Below are positions 8,320-16,685 of a stretch of DNA of 41,865 nt, one piece after another. Under the pieces are notes generated by a model. That model saw nothing but the letters and a program-made list of their open reading frames with translations, did no database searches and had not been told where the DNA came from. Both the position numbers and the translations under genes were made by a program. How positions within the stretch are numbered: the stretch's first letter is position 1; each line of letters begins with the position of its first letter. The stretch spans positions 1-41,865 of the forward strand of contig JAPLPQ010000074.1 of NCBI GenBank assembly GCA_026400105.1, read 5' to 3'. This stretch comes from Burkholderiales bacterium (lineage in GTDB: Bacteria; Pseudomonadota; Gammaproteobacteria; Burkholderiales; Burkholderiaceae_C).

Positions 8320-9165
8320 TTAGCATGCGTCGGTGAATGGCGTGCAGGCAGACCGCGTGCGCGCGGGACGGAACACCTGGGTATCGGCGTAGAAGGCAGG
8401 GTCCTGGTTGGCGGGCCACCAGCCTGGCGTGCCGAGCACCGGCAACGGCGTGTAGGGCTTGGTCGCCAGCCATTCGGGCGTGAGCTGGTCGGCCAGCCAG
8501 TCGTCCCAGGGGTGCAGCACGGCTGCGCTTCCACCTTGCGGCAACCCAACGCCTCCGTCCAGCTGACGATCCCACTCGTCAGCCGGCCAATCGGTCGGCA
8601 CCGGCAGCCGCAGCACATGGGCCGTGATCGACTTGTAGGGCGCGACCAGCTTTTCGGTCAGCGCATGGCCGAACAGCAGCAGCGTGGACTGGGCCCAGAG
8701 CGGGCGCAGCTCGACGAACAGCCGGCTCCAGTCGCGCGCCAGCAGCGCCTGCCAGACCGGCTCGGGCGCCTGCAGCAGCGCGGCGTTCTCGTCGAACAGC
8801 GTCAGCGCATCGCGCAGCGGCCCGCGTCTTGTACCGACGCCGCCCGCGGCCTCGATCGCCTGCGCCTGCAGGCGGTTCAGCCGCAGCTTGGTGGCGGGAA
8901 AACGCATCCAGCACAGCGCGTTAAAGAAATCGTGCAGGCCTTCGCGCGTCGGCACGCCGCCGGTGTCGAAGATATGCGCCTCGTAGGCCCGCCCTTCGGG
9001 CAGCTCGGCCTGCGGCACGAAGCGCAGCGGAGCCAGCCCGGCGGCATTGAGCGCCGCCGGCAGGTCGCCGCCAGCCAGCGCGGTGGCCGCGATCGGCTCG
9101 CCCAGCCCACGCCAGGGCGCCAGCCAGGGCTCGGACCAGTCGATCAGGCGCGAGAAATGGCTCAG
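8320..9165 (-). CDS. DUF3025 family protein, probable CTG start
   Basis: 281 residues of a conserved proteobacterial family of unknown function. Landmarks are the Trp-rich start ([15 protein letters not shown]), THDFFNAL-like [56 protein letters not shown] and the late WDDWLADQL and [14 protein letters not shown]. The N-terminal residues are conserved in the family, yet the frame has no ATG, GTG or TTG near the proper start. The first in-frame ATG and GTG lie well inside the domain. CTG at 9165-9163 overlaps the pyrC stop and has GGAAG five bases upstream, so I take it as the start; the gene would be translationally coupled to pyrC. The protein identity is secure; the start codon is an inference. 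Confidence 0.82.
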   Translation of the reverse strand: MSHFSRLIDWSEPWLAPWRGLGEPIAATALAGGDLPAALNAAGLAPLRFVPQAELPEGRAYEAHIFDTGGVPTREGLHDFFNALCWMRFPATKLRLNRLQAQAIEAAGGVGTRRGPLRDALTLFDENAALLQAPEPVWQALLARDWSRLFVELRPLWAQSTLLLFGHALTEKLVAPYKSITAHVLRLPVPTDWPADEWDRQLDGGVGLPQGGSAAVLHPWDDWLADQLTPEWLATKPYTPLPVLGTPGWWPANQDPAFYADTQVFRPARTRSACTPFTDAC

Positions 9166-10193
9166 ACCAGCTTCCAGGGCAGCGCCTCGCCCGCGCGCAG
9201 CGGCTTGAGCTCGGCTTCGCCGAAGGCAAACGAGGCCGGCGGGGTCCAGCTTTCCTTGCGCAGCGTGATGCGGCCGGTATTGCGCGGCAGGCTGTAGAAG
9301 TCCGGGCCGTTGAAGCTCGCGAAGGCCTCGAGCTGGTCGAGCGCGCCGGCGGCATCGAAGGCCTCGGCGTACATCTCGATCGCGGCATGCGCGGTGTAGC
9401 AGCCGGCACAGCCGGTCGCGTGCTCCTTCAGATGCGCCGGGTGCGGCGCGCTGTCGGTGCCGAGGAAGAACCTGGCGTTGCCGCTGGTCGCCGCCGCCAC
9501 CAGCGCCTGGCGATGGGTCTCGCGCTTCAGGACCGGCAGGCAGTAGTAATGCGGGCGGATGCCGCCGGTGAAGATCGCGTTGCGGTTGTAGAGCAGATGA
9601 TGCGCCGTGATGGTCGCGCCCAGGAACTGGTCGGCCTCGGCCACGTATTGCGCGGCTTCCTGGGTCGTGATGTGCTCCATCACGATCTTGAGTTCCGGGA
9701 AATCCTTGCGCAGCGGCGCGAGCTGCTGTTCGATGAACACCGCCTCGCGGTCGAACAGGTCGATCGACGGGTCGGTCACCTCGCCATGCACCAGCAGCAG
9801 CATGCCTTCGCGCTGCATGGCTTCGAGCGTCTGGTAGGTCTTGCGCAGGTCGGTCACGCCGGCATCGCTGTTGGTGGTGGCACCGGCCGGATACAGCTTG
9901 ACCGCGACCACGCCAGCGGCCTTGGCTCGCGCGATTTCCTCGGGCGGCAGCTTGTCGGTCAGGTAGAGCGTCATCAGCGGCTCGAAGCTCATGCCGGCGG
10001 GCACGGCGGCCAGGATACGCTGCTTGTAGGCCAGCGCCTGCTCGGCGGTGGTCACCGGCGGCTTGAGGTTGGGCATGACGATGGCGCGGCCGAACTGCGC
10101 GGCCGTGTGCGGCACCACGGTGTGCAGCGCGGCGCCGTCGCGCAGATGCAGGTGCCAGTCGTCGGGGCGGGTGATGGTGATCTGTTGCGTCAT
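9162..10193 (-). CDS. pyrC: Dihydroorotase
   Basis: It closes carbamoyl-aspartate to dihydroorotate, the third step of pyrimidine synthesis. 343 residues, close to the roughly 348 of E. coli PyrC (the short class of dihydroorotases). [10 protein letters not shown] at 12-21 supplies the two zinc-binding histidines. The carboxylated lysine is in [25 protein letters not shown] and [14 protein letters not shown] hold further histidines, and FLGTDSAPH contains the catalytic aspartate. The ATG at 10193 fits the family start. The TGA overlaps the DUF3025 gene. It is separated from gltL by a terminator, so it needs its own promoter. Confidence 0.96.
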   Translation of the reverse strand: MTQQITITRPDDWHLHLRDGAALHTVVPHTAAQFGRAIVMPNLKPPVTTAEQALAYKQRILAAVPAGMSFEPLMTLYLTDKLPPEEIARAKAAGVVAVKLYPAGATTNSDAGVTDLRKTYQTLEAMQREGMLLLVHGEVTDPSIDLFDREAVFIEQQLAPLRKDFPELKIVMEHITTQEAAQYVAEADQFLGATITAHHLLYNRNAIFTGGIRPHYYCLPVLKRETHRQALVAAATSGNARFFLGTDSAPHPAHLKEHATGCAGCYTAHAAIEMYAEAFDAAGALDQLEAFASFNGPDFYSLPRNTGRITLRKESWTPPASFAFGEAELKPLRAGEALPWKLV

Positions 10194-10199
10194 GCCGCC

Positions 10200-10229
10200 A
10201 TTGTCCCAAATCTGCCGCCTGCCGCCCAA
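10200..10229 (-). promoter_or_regulatory. Candidate pyrC promoter
   Basis: On the minus strand TTGGGC (10229-10224) and GACAAT (10205-10200) are spaced by 18 bases. Transcription would begin almost at the pyrC ATG, giving a very short or absent leader. The match is moderate; pyrC must have some promoter in this 35-base gap or read through the terminator. Confidence 0.35.
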
Positions 10230-10252
10230 CAAAAAGGCGCCGCACGGGCGCC
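10229..10252 (-). terminator. Rho-independent terminator of the glt operon
   Basis: On the minus strand GGCGCC pairs with GGCGCC across a 5-base loop and is followed by TTTTTGT. It lies 11 bases after the gltL stop. Confidence 0.82.
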
Positions 10253-10263
10253 CCGGCCTGCGC

Positions 10264-11001
10264 TCAGTGCTGCAGGATCTTGTTCAGGAAGTCCTTGGTG
10301 CGCGGCTGGCGGTTTTCCGGCTGGCTGAAGAACTCGCGCGTGCTGCAGTCCTCCAGGATCTTGCCGCCGACGTCCATGAAGATCACCCGGTTGCTGACCT
10401 TGCGCGCGAAGCCCATCTCGTGCGTCACGCACATCATGGTCATGCCCTCGCCGGCCAGACCGACCATGACGTCGAGCACCTCGCCAACCATCTCGGGGTC
10501 GAGCGCCGAGGTCGGCTCGTCGAACAGCATCACGATCGGGTCCATGCTGAGCGCGCGCGCGATCGCGACCCGCTGCTGCTGGCCGCCCGAGAGCTGGCCC
10601 GGAAACTTGTCCTTGTGCGCGCTCAGGCCGACGCGGTCGAGCATCTTGAGGCCGCGCCGCTTGGCGTCATCGAGGCTGCGACCCAGCACCTTGACCTGCG
10701 CCAGCGTCAGGTTCTCGGTCACGCTCAGGTGGGGAAAAAGCTCGAAATGCTGGAACACCATGCCGACATGGCTGCGCAGCTTCGGCAGGTTGGTCTTGGG
10801 ATCGTGAGCGGCCTTGCCGTCGACCCAGATCTCGCCCTGCTGGATCGGCTCGAGCGCGTTGATGGTCTTGATCAGCGTCGACTTGCCCGAACCGGACGGA
10901 CCGCAGACCACCACCACCTCGCCCTTCTCGATCCGGGTCGAGCAATCGTTGAGTACCTGCACCGGGCCGTACCATTTGGACACATGCTTGAGTTCAATCA
11001 T
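10264..11001 (-). CDS. gltL: Glutamate/aspartate ABC transporter ATPase
   Basis: ATP-hydrolysing subunit of the GltIJKL importer, on the cytoplasmic face of the membrane. 245 residues. Walker A is GPSGSGKST (about 34-42), the Q-loop [11 protein letters not shown], the signature [15 protein letters not shown], Walker [14 protein letters not shown] and the H-loop VTHEMGFA. The pattern matches the polar amino acid ATPase family (GltL/GlnQ). It is the last gene of gltI-gltJ-gltK-gltL and is followed by a terminator. The ATG at 11001 has GGAG in the sequence AAGGAGAATTCG immediately upstream. Confidence 0.95.
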   Translation of the reverse strand: MIELKHVSKWYGPVQVLNDCSTRIEKGEVVVVCGPSGSGKSTLIKTINALEPIQQGEIWVDGKAAHDPKTNLPKLRSHVGMVFQHFELFPHLSVTENLTLAQVKVLGRSLDDAKRRGLKMLDRVGLSAHKDKFPGQLSGGQQQRVAIARALSMDPIVMLFDEPTSALDPEMVGEVLDVMVGLAGEGMTMMCVTHEMGFARKVSNRVIFMDVGGKILEDCSTREFFSQPENRQPRTKDFLNKILQH

Positions 11002-11025
11002 CGAATTCTCCTTCGGTACCGGCTG

Positions 11026-11697
11026 TCAGCGCACGATGGCGATCTTGCGATGCAGGCGCTTGACGCCCGCCGACAGCGCATAGCAGATCGCGAAATAAAG
11101 CACGGCTGCCGCCAGATAAGCCTCGATCGGACGACCGAAGTTCTTGCCGGCGACCTCGAAGCCCTTGAGCATGTCGTAGGCACCGATCGCATAGACCAGC
11201 GAGGTGTCCTGGAACAGGATGATGGTCTGCGTCAGCAGCACCGGCAGCATGTTGCGCAGCGCCTGCGGCAGCACGACCAGCCGCATGTTCTGGCCATAGC
11301 TCATGCCCAGCGCCATGCCGGCCTGGACCTGGCCACGCGGAATCGACTGGATGCCGGCGCGCATGATCTCGCTGAAGTAGGCGGCCTCGAAGGCGACGAA
11401 GGTGATCACCGCCGACAGCTCGGCCCCGATCGGGCGACCGATCAGCAGCGGCACCAGCAGGAAGAACCACAGGATCACCATCACCAGCGGGATGCTGCGC
11501 ATGCCGTTGACATAGACCATCGCGGGCGTGGCCAGCCAGGGCCGGCCCGACAGTCGCATCAGCGCCAGCAGGGTGCCGAACAGCACGCCCCCGAGCGTCG
11601 CGACCAGGGTCAGCATCAGGCTGAAGCCCAGGCCCTTGAGCACGAAGTTCTGCATCAGGTCCCAGTTGTAGAAGGACCAGTCGAGTTGAAGACCCAT
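11026..11697 (-). CDS. gltK: Glutamate/aspartate ABC transporter permease GltK
   Basis: Inner-membrane permease subunit, 223 residues (E. coli GltK is 224). It starts MGLQLDWSFYNWDLMQNFVLKGLGFSL. The EAA-type loop that contacts the ATPase is AGIQSIPRGQVQAGMALGMSYGQ, about 130-152. Five hydrophobic helices are visible. The ATG at 11697 lies one base after the gltJ stop (TGAGATG), so translation is almost certainly coupled. An upstream in-frame ATG would overlap gltJ by 30 bases and is not favoured. Confidence 0.94.
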   Translation of the reverse strand: MGLQLDWSFYNWDLMQNFVLKGLGFSLMLTLVATLGGVLFGTLLALMRLSGRPWLATPAMVYVNGMRSIPLVMVILWFFLLVPLLIGRPIGAELSAVITFVAFEAAYFSEIMRAGIQSIPRGQVQAGMALGMSYGQNMRLVVLPQALRNMLPVLLTQTIILFQDTSLVYAIGAYDMLKGFEVAGKNFGRPIEAYLAAAVLYFAICYALSAGVKRLHRKIAIVR

Positions 11698-11698
11698 C

Positions 11699-12454
11699 TC
11701 AATGCCCTCCCGTGCCAGCGCTGGCAATGAAGCCCGGTACCCGGGCGCGCCGTTCGATGAAGGCCATCACGCGGTTGATCGCGAAAGCCGACAGCATGTA
11801 GAGCCCGGTCACGGCCAGGTAGACCTCGACGCCGCGCGCGGTTTCCTCCTGCGCCTGCATCGCGAACATGGTCAGCTCGGCGACCGAGACCGCGAAGGCA
11901 ACCGACGAGTTCTTGAAGATGTTCATGGTCTCGCTGGTCAGCGGCGGGATCACGATGCGCAGCGCCATCGGCAGCAGCACATAACGATAGGTCTGCGCCG
12001 TGGTCAGGCCCAGCGCCATGCCGGCCATGCGCTGGCCGCGCGGCAGCGCCTGTATGCCCGAGCGGACCTGCTCGGCGATGCGCGCCGAGGTGAACAGGCC
12101 CAGCGCCAGCACCACCAGCACGAAGCCCGGCACCGCCTGCAGCGTCGGAAACAGCGTGGGCAGCACGTGGTACCAGAGAAAGATCTGCACCAGCAGCGGA
12201 ATGTTGCGAAACAGCTCGACCCAGGCATTGCCCAGGCGCACCACCCAGGGGCTGTCGGGCAAGGTGCGCAGCGTGCCGACCAGGGCGCCGACGACCAGCG
12301 CCAGCAGCAACGCCAGCAGCGAGACCGACACTGTCCAGCCCCAGGCCGACAACAGCCAGTCCAGGTAGGTGATGTCACCGCCCTGACCAAAACAGCTCGA
12401 ACCCGCCTCGCGCGTGAGGGTGTCCTCGCAGAATACCTGCCAATCCCAGCTCAT
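11699..12454 (-). CDS. gltJ: Glutamate/aspartate ABC transporter permease GltJ
   Basis: Inner-membrane permease partner of GltK, 251 residues. It begins MSWDWQVFCEDTLTREAG and, as in other GltJ proteins, has a periplasmic N-terminal stretch before the first helix (WLLSAWGWTVSVSLLALLLALVVGALVG). The EAA loop is SGIQALPRGQRMAGMALGLT. The family's ELFRNIPLLVQIFLWYHVLP motif is present. The gene follows gltI after a 62-base gap containing a stem-loop. The ATG at 12454 has GAGGT just upstream. Confidence 0.94.
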   Translation of the reverse strand: MSWDWQVFCEDTLTREAGSSCFGQGGDITYLDWLLSAWGWTVSVSLLALLLALVVGALVGTLRTLPDSPWVVRLGNAWVELFRNIPLLVQIFLWYHVLPTLFPTLQAVPGFVLVVLALGLFTSARIAEQVRSGIQALPRGQRMAGMALGLTTAQTYRYVLLPMALRIVIPPLTSETMNIFKNSSVAFAVSVAELTMFAMQAQEETARGVEVYLAVTGLYMLSAFAINRVMAFIERRARVPGFIASAGTGGH

Positions 12455-12483
12455 GCGGACCTCCTCATGCTGTGAAATGAAAC

Positions 12484-12504
12484 CAGCCCCGACCGGCGGG
12501 GCTG
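12484..12504 (-). promoter_or_regulatory. Intercistronic stem-loop between gltI and gltJ
   Basis: CAGCCCCG pairs with CGGGGCTG across a 5-base loop 12 bases after the gltI stop. There is no proper T run. In ABC importer operons such stems commonly stabilise or partly terminate the transcript, so that the binding protein is made in excess over the permease; that role is inferred here. Confidence 0.6.
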
Positions 12505-12516
12505 CACTTGGCGCGA

Positions 12517-13416
12517 TTACTTCTTCGCGTACTCTTCCATCGGCTTGTCGTTCGGGTTGGCCCAGGCGGCCTTGGTGCTTTCAGTCAAGGGCATCTTGAG
12601 GTTGACGTTGGCCGGTGGGATCGGCTGCATGAACCACTTGTCGTACAGCTTGGCCAGCGAGCCGTCCTTGATCTGGCGCTTGATGCTGTCATCGACCGCC
12701 TTCTTGAAGGCCGGGTCGTCCTTGCGCAGCATGCAGGCGATCGGCTCGATGCTCAGCACGTCGTCCAGGATCTTGAAGTCGGCCGGATTCTTCGACTTGG
12801 CGATGTTGGCTGCCAGGATGGACTTGTCCATCACGAAGGCTTCGGCCCGGCCCGATTCGAGCAGCAGGAAGCTGTCGGCATGGTCCTTGCCGTAGACCTC
12901 CTTGAAGTCGATGCCATCCGCACGCTCGTTCTTGCGCAGCGTCTGGACCGAGGTGGTGCCGGTGGTGGTGGCGACGGACTTGCCGTTCAGGTCCTTGATA
13001 TGGTGCACGTTGGAGTTGGTGCGCACGGCAATGCCCACTTCCTCGACATAGGTGGTGACGGCGAAGGCGACATCCTTCTGGCGCGCGGCGTTGTTGGTGG
13101 TCGAGCCGCATTCGAGGTCGACCGTGCCGTTCTGCAGCAGCGGAATGCGGTTCTGCGAGGTCACGGGCTGGTATTTCAGCTCGAGCTTGCTCAGCCCGAG
13201 CTGCTTTTGCAGGTCGGCCACGACGCGCTCGCCCATTTCGGTATGGAAACCCACGTACTTGCCATTGCCCAGGGTGAAGCCCAGGCCCGAGGATTCGCGC
13301 ACGCCCAGGGTCACGTTGCCGCTGCCCTTGATCTTGGCCAGGGTGTCATTGCTCTGGGCCCAGACGGAACCGGCACAGGTGGCCGTCAGGGCAATGGCCA
13401 GGAGGCTCTTCTTCAT
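12517..13416 (-). CDS. gltI: Periplasmic glutamate/aspartate-binding protein
   Basis: Substrate-binding subunit of the importer, 299 residues. Residues 1-20 are a Sec signal peptide (MKKSLLAIALTATCAGSVWA, cleavage before QSNDTLAKIKGSG). The SBP_bac_3 family pattern is clear: GNVTLGVRESSGLGFTL, then GFHTEMGERVVADLQKQLG, LLQNGTVDLECGSTTNNAARQKDVAFA and YGKDHADSFLLLESGRAEAFVMD. The Arg/Thr pocket for the dicarboxylic amino acid is as in E. coli GltI. The ATG at 13416 follows AAGGACC with good spacing. It heads the operon, downstream of a LysR gene in the same direction. Confidence 0.95.
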   Translation of the reverse strand: MKKSLLAIALTATCAGSVWAQSNDTLAKIKGSGNVTLGVRESSGLGFTLGNGKYVGFHTEMGERVVADLQKQLGLSKLELKYQPVTSQNRIPLLQNGTVDLECGSTTNNAARQKDVAFAVTTYVEEVGIAVRTNSNVHHIKDLNGKSVATTTGTTSVQTLRKNERADGIDFKEVYGKDHADSFLLLESGRAEAFVMDKSILAANIAKSKNPADFKILDDVLSIEPIACMLRKDDPAFKKAVDDSIKRQIKDGSLAKLYDKWFMQPIPPANVNLKMPLTESTKAAWANPNDKPMEEYAKK

Positions 13417-13457
13417 GTCAAGGTCCTTTATCGGTCGAGGGGAAACAGTTGTGCCCC

Positions 13458-13463
13458 ATTCTA
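13458..13463 (-). promoter_or_regulatory. Possible -10 box of gltI
   Basis: TAGAAT on the minus strand lies 42 bases upstream of the gltI start, inside the 135-base gap after the LysR gene. No good -35 is visible, which would fit an activated promoter. Weak evidence. Confidence 0.3.
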
Positions 13464-13551
13464 GGGCGCGTATCGCGGGACCGCCATAGGATCTACCCGG
13501 CCCCGGACTGGACGACGCTATCGAGCAAAAAGCGCGCCAGCGTGGCTGCCA

Positions 13552-14481
13552 TCAGCTCGATCGGGCCTGCGCGGCCGCCACGTCGTCCCAGAACTTCTGC
13601 GCCGCGCGCTTGGGCCGGCGCGCGCCAGGGCGCTCGCGATAGAGCCGGATGTCCAGCCTCGCCTCGCAGGCCAGCTCGGGGCCGGCAGCGGCGACCAGCT
13701 GGCCGTCGCGCAAGGCTTGCTGGACCGAGCTCGCCGGCAGGAAAGCCACGCCATGGCCGGCGATCGCCATCGCCTTCAGGCTCTCGGACATGTCGGTCTC
13801 GTAGACCCGCTCGGGATGAAAGTTGGCCCCGCCCTGCTGCAGCACCCAGTCGACCACGCGCCCGAGATAGGCGCCCGGCGCGTAGGCCAGATAGGGCCAG
13901 GGCTGCTCGGCGCTGCCGGGCAGGCGGTGCAGCAGCGCGCCGTTGTCGCCGGGGCGGACATAGGGTGCCAGCACCTCGTGCCCGAGCGACAGCATCTCGT
14001 AGCGCTCGGCGTCGAGCTGGATCGGCTGCGAGGTGTGCTGATAGGTGATCAGCAGGTCGCAGCTGCCCTCCATCAGGCGCAGCACCGCGTCATGGACGTT
14101 GAGGGCGATCAGGCGCGTCTTGACCGGCCCGACCACCTCGCGCAGGCCCGAGAGCCAGGCCGGAAAGAAGGTGAAGCCCAGCGTGTGCGGCACCGCGAAC
14201 GCGATCTGGTCCTGCCCGGTCGGGCAATACTGGCGCAGCATGGTGCGGGTAGCCTGCAGCGCGTGCAGCATTTCGAGCGCCTGCTCGTAGAGCGTCTGCC
14301 CCGCCGGCGTGAGCCGGGTCGGGTAGCTGCTGCGGTCAACCAGGTCGGTGCCGGCCCAGGCCTCGAGCGACTGGATGCGGCGCGAGAACGCCGGCTGCGT
14401 CACATGGCGCAGCTGGGCCGAGCGGCTGAAGCTGCGCGTCTCGGCCAGGCTGACGAAATCCTCCAGCCATTTGGTATCCAT
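13552..14481 (-). CDS. LysR-family transcriptional regulator
   Basis: 309 residues. The N-terminal winged helix-turn-helix is typical: MDTKWLEDFVSLAETRSFSRSAQLRHVTQPAFSRRIQSLEAWAG with LVDRSSYPTRLTPAG (residues 1-60). The rest is an effector-binding domain (IAFAVPHTLGFTFFPAWL and so on). The ATG at 14481 is one base after the stop of the ABC exporter (TGAGATG), so the two share a transcript. The gltIJKL operon begins 135 bases downstream in the same direction. Either could be its target. Its similarity to HypT/YjiE-like regulators is only an impression, so I give no symbol. Confidence 0.9.
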   Translation of the reverse strand: MDTKWLEDFVSLAETRSFSRSAQLRHVTQPAFSRRIQSLEAWAGTDLVDRSSYPTRLTPAGQTLYEQALEMLHALQATRTMLRQYCPTGQDQIAFAVPHTLGFTFFPAWLSGLREVVGPVKTRLIALNVHDAVLRLMEGSCDLLITYQHTSQPIQLDAERYEMLSLGHEVLAPYVRPGDNGALLHRLPGSAEQPWPYLAYAPGAYLGRVVDWVLQQGGANFHPERVYETDMSESLKAMAIAGHGVAFLPASSVQQALRDGQLVAAAGPELACEARLDIRLYRERPGARRPKRAAQKFWDDVAAAQARSS

Positions 14482-14482
14482 C

Positions 14483-16372
14483 TCAGACCCCCGCCGGCGC
14501 CACGACGGCTTCCTCGGCGCCGCTTTGCTGCAGCGCCCACATCTGGGCATAGCGACCGTTGCGCGCCAGCAGTTCGGCGTGGGCGCCGCGCTCGACGATA
14601 TGGCCATGCTCGAGCACGATGATCTCGTGCGCGTCGACCACGGTCGAGAGCCGGTGCGCGATCACGAGCGCGGTCTTGTCGCGCGCCGCGCTGCGCAGTT
14701 CGGACTGGATCGCGCGCTCGTTGGCCGAGTCGAGCGCCGAGGTCGCCTCGTCGAAGATCAGGATCGGCGGGTTCTTCAGCAGGGTGCGCGCGATCGCGAC
14801 GCGCTGCTTCTCGCCGCCCGACAGCTTGAGGCCGCGCTCGCCGACCACGGTGTCGTAGCCCTTGGGCAGCTTCTCGATGAAGTCGTGGATATGCGCGGCC
14901 TGGGCCGCGGCGACCATGTCCTCGCGGCTGGCGTCCGGGCGGCCGTAGCGGATGTTGTAGCCGATGCTGTCGTTGAACAGCACCGTGTCCTGCGGCACGA
15001 TGCCGATCGCGCGTCGCAGGCTGGACTGCGTCACCTGGCGGATGTCCTGGCCCGCGACCCGGATCGCGCCGGCCGCCTCCGGCGCTATGGCCGCGCCACC
15101 GATGTCGTAGAAGCGGTACAGCAGGCGCGCCAGCGTGGACTTGCCGGAACCGGACGGACCGACCACCGCCACCGTCTTGCCGGCCGGCACCGTGAAGCTG
15201 ATGCCGTGCAGGATCTCGCGCGCCGGCTCGTAGGCAAAGCGCACCGACTCGAAGCGGACCTCGGGCGGCCCGTCCAGCGCCAGCTCGGGCGCACCCGGCG
15301 CATCGGCGATCTCGCGCTCGCGGTCGAGCAGCGTGAACATCTTGTCGAGGTCGGTCAGGCTCTGCTTGATCTCGCGATACAGCACGCCCAGGAAGTTGAG
15401 CGGGATGTAGAGCTGGATCATGAAGGCGTTGATCATGACCAGGTCGCCCAGCGTCATGCCGCCCTGGGTCACGGCGCTGGTGGCGCGCCAGAGCATGGCG
15501 ACCAGCGCGGTCGCGATGATCAGCTGCTGGCCGGCATTGAGCAGCGACAGCGTGGTCTGGCTCTTGACGCGGGCGCGGCGCAGGCGCTCCAGGCTCTCGC
15601 CGTAGCGACTCGACTCGAAGGCCTCGTTGTTGAAATACTTGACGGTCTCGTAGTTAAGCAGCGAATCGACGGCACGGGTCTGGCTGGCCGACTCGAGCTC
15701 GTTCATCTCGCGCCGGTACTGGGTGCGCCACTCGGTGACCTTGACCGTGAACAAGACATAGGCCGCCAGCGCAGCCAGCGTGGTCCAGACATACCAGAGC
15801 TCGAACTTGATGCCCAGCAACGCCAGCACCAGCACCACCTCGAGCAGGGTCGGGAAGATGCTGTAGAGCGAGTAGGAGATCAGCGACTGCACCCCGCGCG
15901 TGCCGCGATCGACGTCGCGCGTCATGCCGCCGGTCTGGCGCTCGAGGTGAAAGCGCAGGCTCAGCCCGTGCAGATGGCCGAACACCTGCAGCGCGATCGC
16001 GCGCGTCGCGCCCTCGGTCGCCTTGGCAAAGATCAGCTCGCGCAGCTCGGTGAACAGGCTGGTCGAAAAGCGCAGCAGGCCGTAGGCCAGCAGCAGGCCC
16101 AGCGGCACCACCAGCAGCGCGGCCTGGCCCGGCGCCAGGCCGGTGCGCGGCGTCAGCGCGTCGACCAGCTCCTTGAGCAGCAGCGGCACGCCGACGTTGG
16201 CTAGCTTGGCGCCGACCATGAAGGCCAGCGCCAGCGCAACGCGCCAGCGGTACTGCCAGAGATAGGGCAGCAGGCGGCGCAGGGTGGCGGCATCCGAGCG
16301 CTCGGGCTGGGCGGCGGCGGACCCGACAGGGACGGTGGAGGCGGTAGGGCTGGAGTGGGCGAGGTGGCGCAT
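14483..16372 (-). CDS. Atm1-type ABC exporter (fused membrane and ATPase domains)
   Basis: 629 residues. A six-helix exporter membrane domain (about 35-335) is fused to an ATPase domain. Walker A is GPSGSGKS (405-412), the signature LSGGEKQ (517-523), Walker [10 protein letters not shown] (537-545) and the H-loop [24 protein letters not shown] and [11 protein letters not shown] are signatures of the ATM1/ABCB7/HMT1 family, known to export glutathione-linked sulfur or metal conjugates and to support iron-sulfur protein maturation or metal tolerance. It works as a homodimer in the inner membrane. I chose the ATG at 16372; an in-frame ATG at 16411 would add 13 residues. The LysR gene follows with a one-base gap. 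Confidence 0.92.
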   Translation of the reverse strand: MRHLAHSSPTASTVPVGSAAAQPERSDAATLRRLLPYLWQYRWRVALALAFMVGAKLANVGVPLLLKELVDALTPRTGLAPGQAALLVVPLGLLLAYGLLRFSTSLFTELRELIFAKATEGATRAIALQVFGHLHGLSLRFHLERQTGGMTRDVDRGTRGVQSLISYSLYSIFPTLLEVVLVLALLGIKFELWYVWTTLAALAAYVLFTVKVTEWRTQYRREMNELESASQTRAVDSLLNYETVKYFNNEAFESSRYGESLERLRRARVKSQTTLSLLNAGQQLIIATALVAMLWRATSAVTQGGMTLGDLVMINAFMIQLYIPLNFLGVLYREIKQSLTDLDKMFTLLDREREIADAPGAPELALDGPPEVRFESVRFAYEPAREILHGISFTVPAGKTVAVVGPSGSGKSTLARLLYRFYDIGGAAIAPEAAGAIRVAGQDIRQVTQSSLRRAIGIVPQDTVLFNDSIGYNIRYGRPDASREDMVAAAQAAHIHDFIEKLPKGYDTVVGERGLKLSGGEKQRVAIARTLLKNPPILIFDEATSALDSANERAIQSELRSAARDKTALVIAHRLSTVVDAHEIIVLEHGHIVERGAHAELLARNGRYAQMWALQQSGAEEAVVAPAGV

Positions 16373-16482
16373 CGGCAAAACGATCAAGGAACGCGCCGAT
16401 TGTGCGCCCATCCTCGGGCTACCGGCCACATCCTGGCGTGATGTCCCGCATGAGGCAGGGCGTAAGCGGCCAGGTGAGCGGC

Positions 16483-16511
16483 AAAAAAAACGCCGCCCAG
16501 CTGGGCGGCGG
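16483..16511 (-). terminator. Strong terminator downstream of the ampG-like gene
   Basis: CGCCGCCCAGCTGGGCGGCG at 16491-16510 is a perfect 20-base palindrome followed on the minus strand by eight Ts. It lies about 175 bases beyond the ampG-like stop. The 16373-16685 gap shows no gene. The only other structure in it is a repeated GGAAAATCC (16666-16674, 16677-16685) at the ampG end, and it must also contain the ABC exporter promoter. Confidence 0.88.
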
Positions 16512-16685
16512 CAAGTCCTAGAGGACGTCGTTGGAATCTGGTAGGCGGGTCGTGACCGGCGTCTTGGCGCTTTGTCCACCCGCGGCAACTGCCTTGTCCT
16601 AGGCCAGTGTGACAGCAAGTCCATCCATTGTGCACCAGCCACAGGGCCGGGCCGGGCAACTGCGCGGAAAATCCAGGGAAAATCC

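Noticed and set aside
10048..11730. A 560-codon plus-strand frame over pyrC, gltL and gltK
   Set aside because: It runs antisense across the end of one gene and two others that are clearly real; low-complexity translation.
14348..16204. A 618-codon plus-strand frame over the ABC exporter
   Set aside because: Antisense to a complete ABC exporter; composition driven by GC bias.
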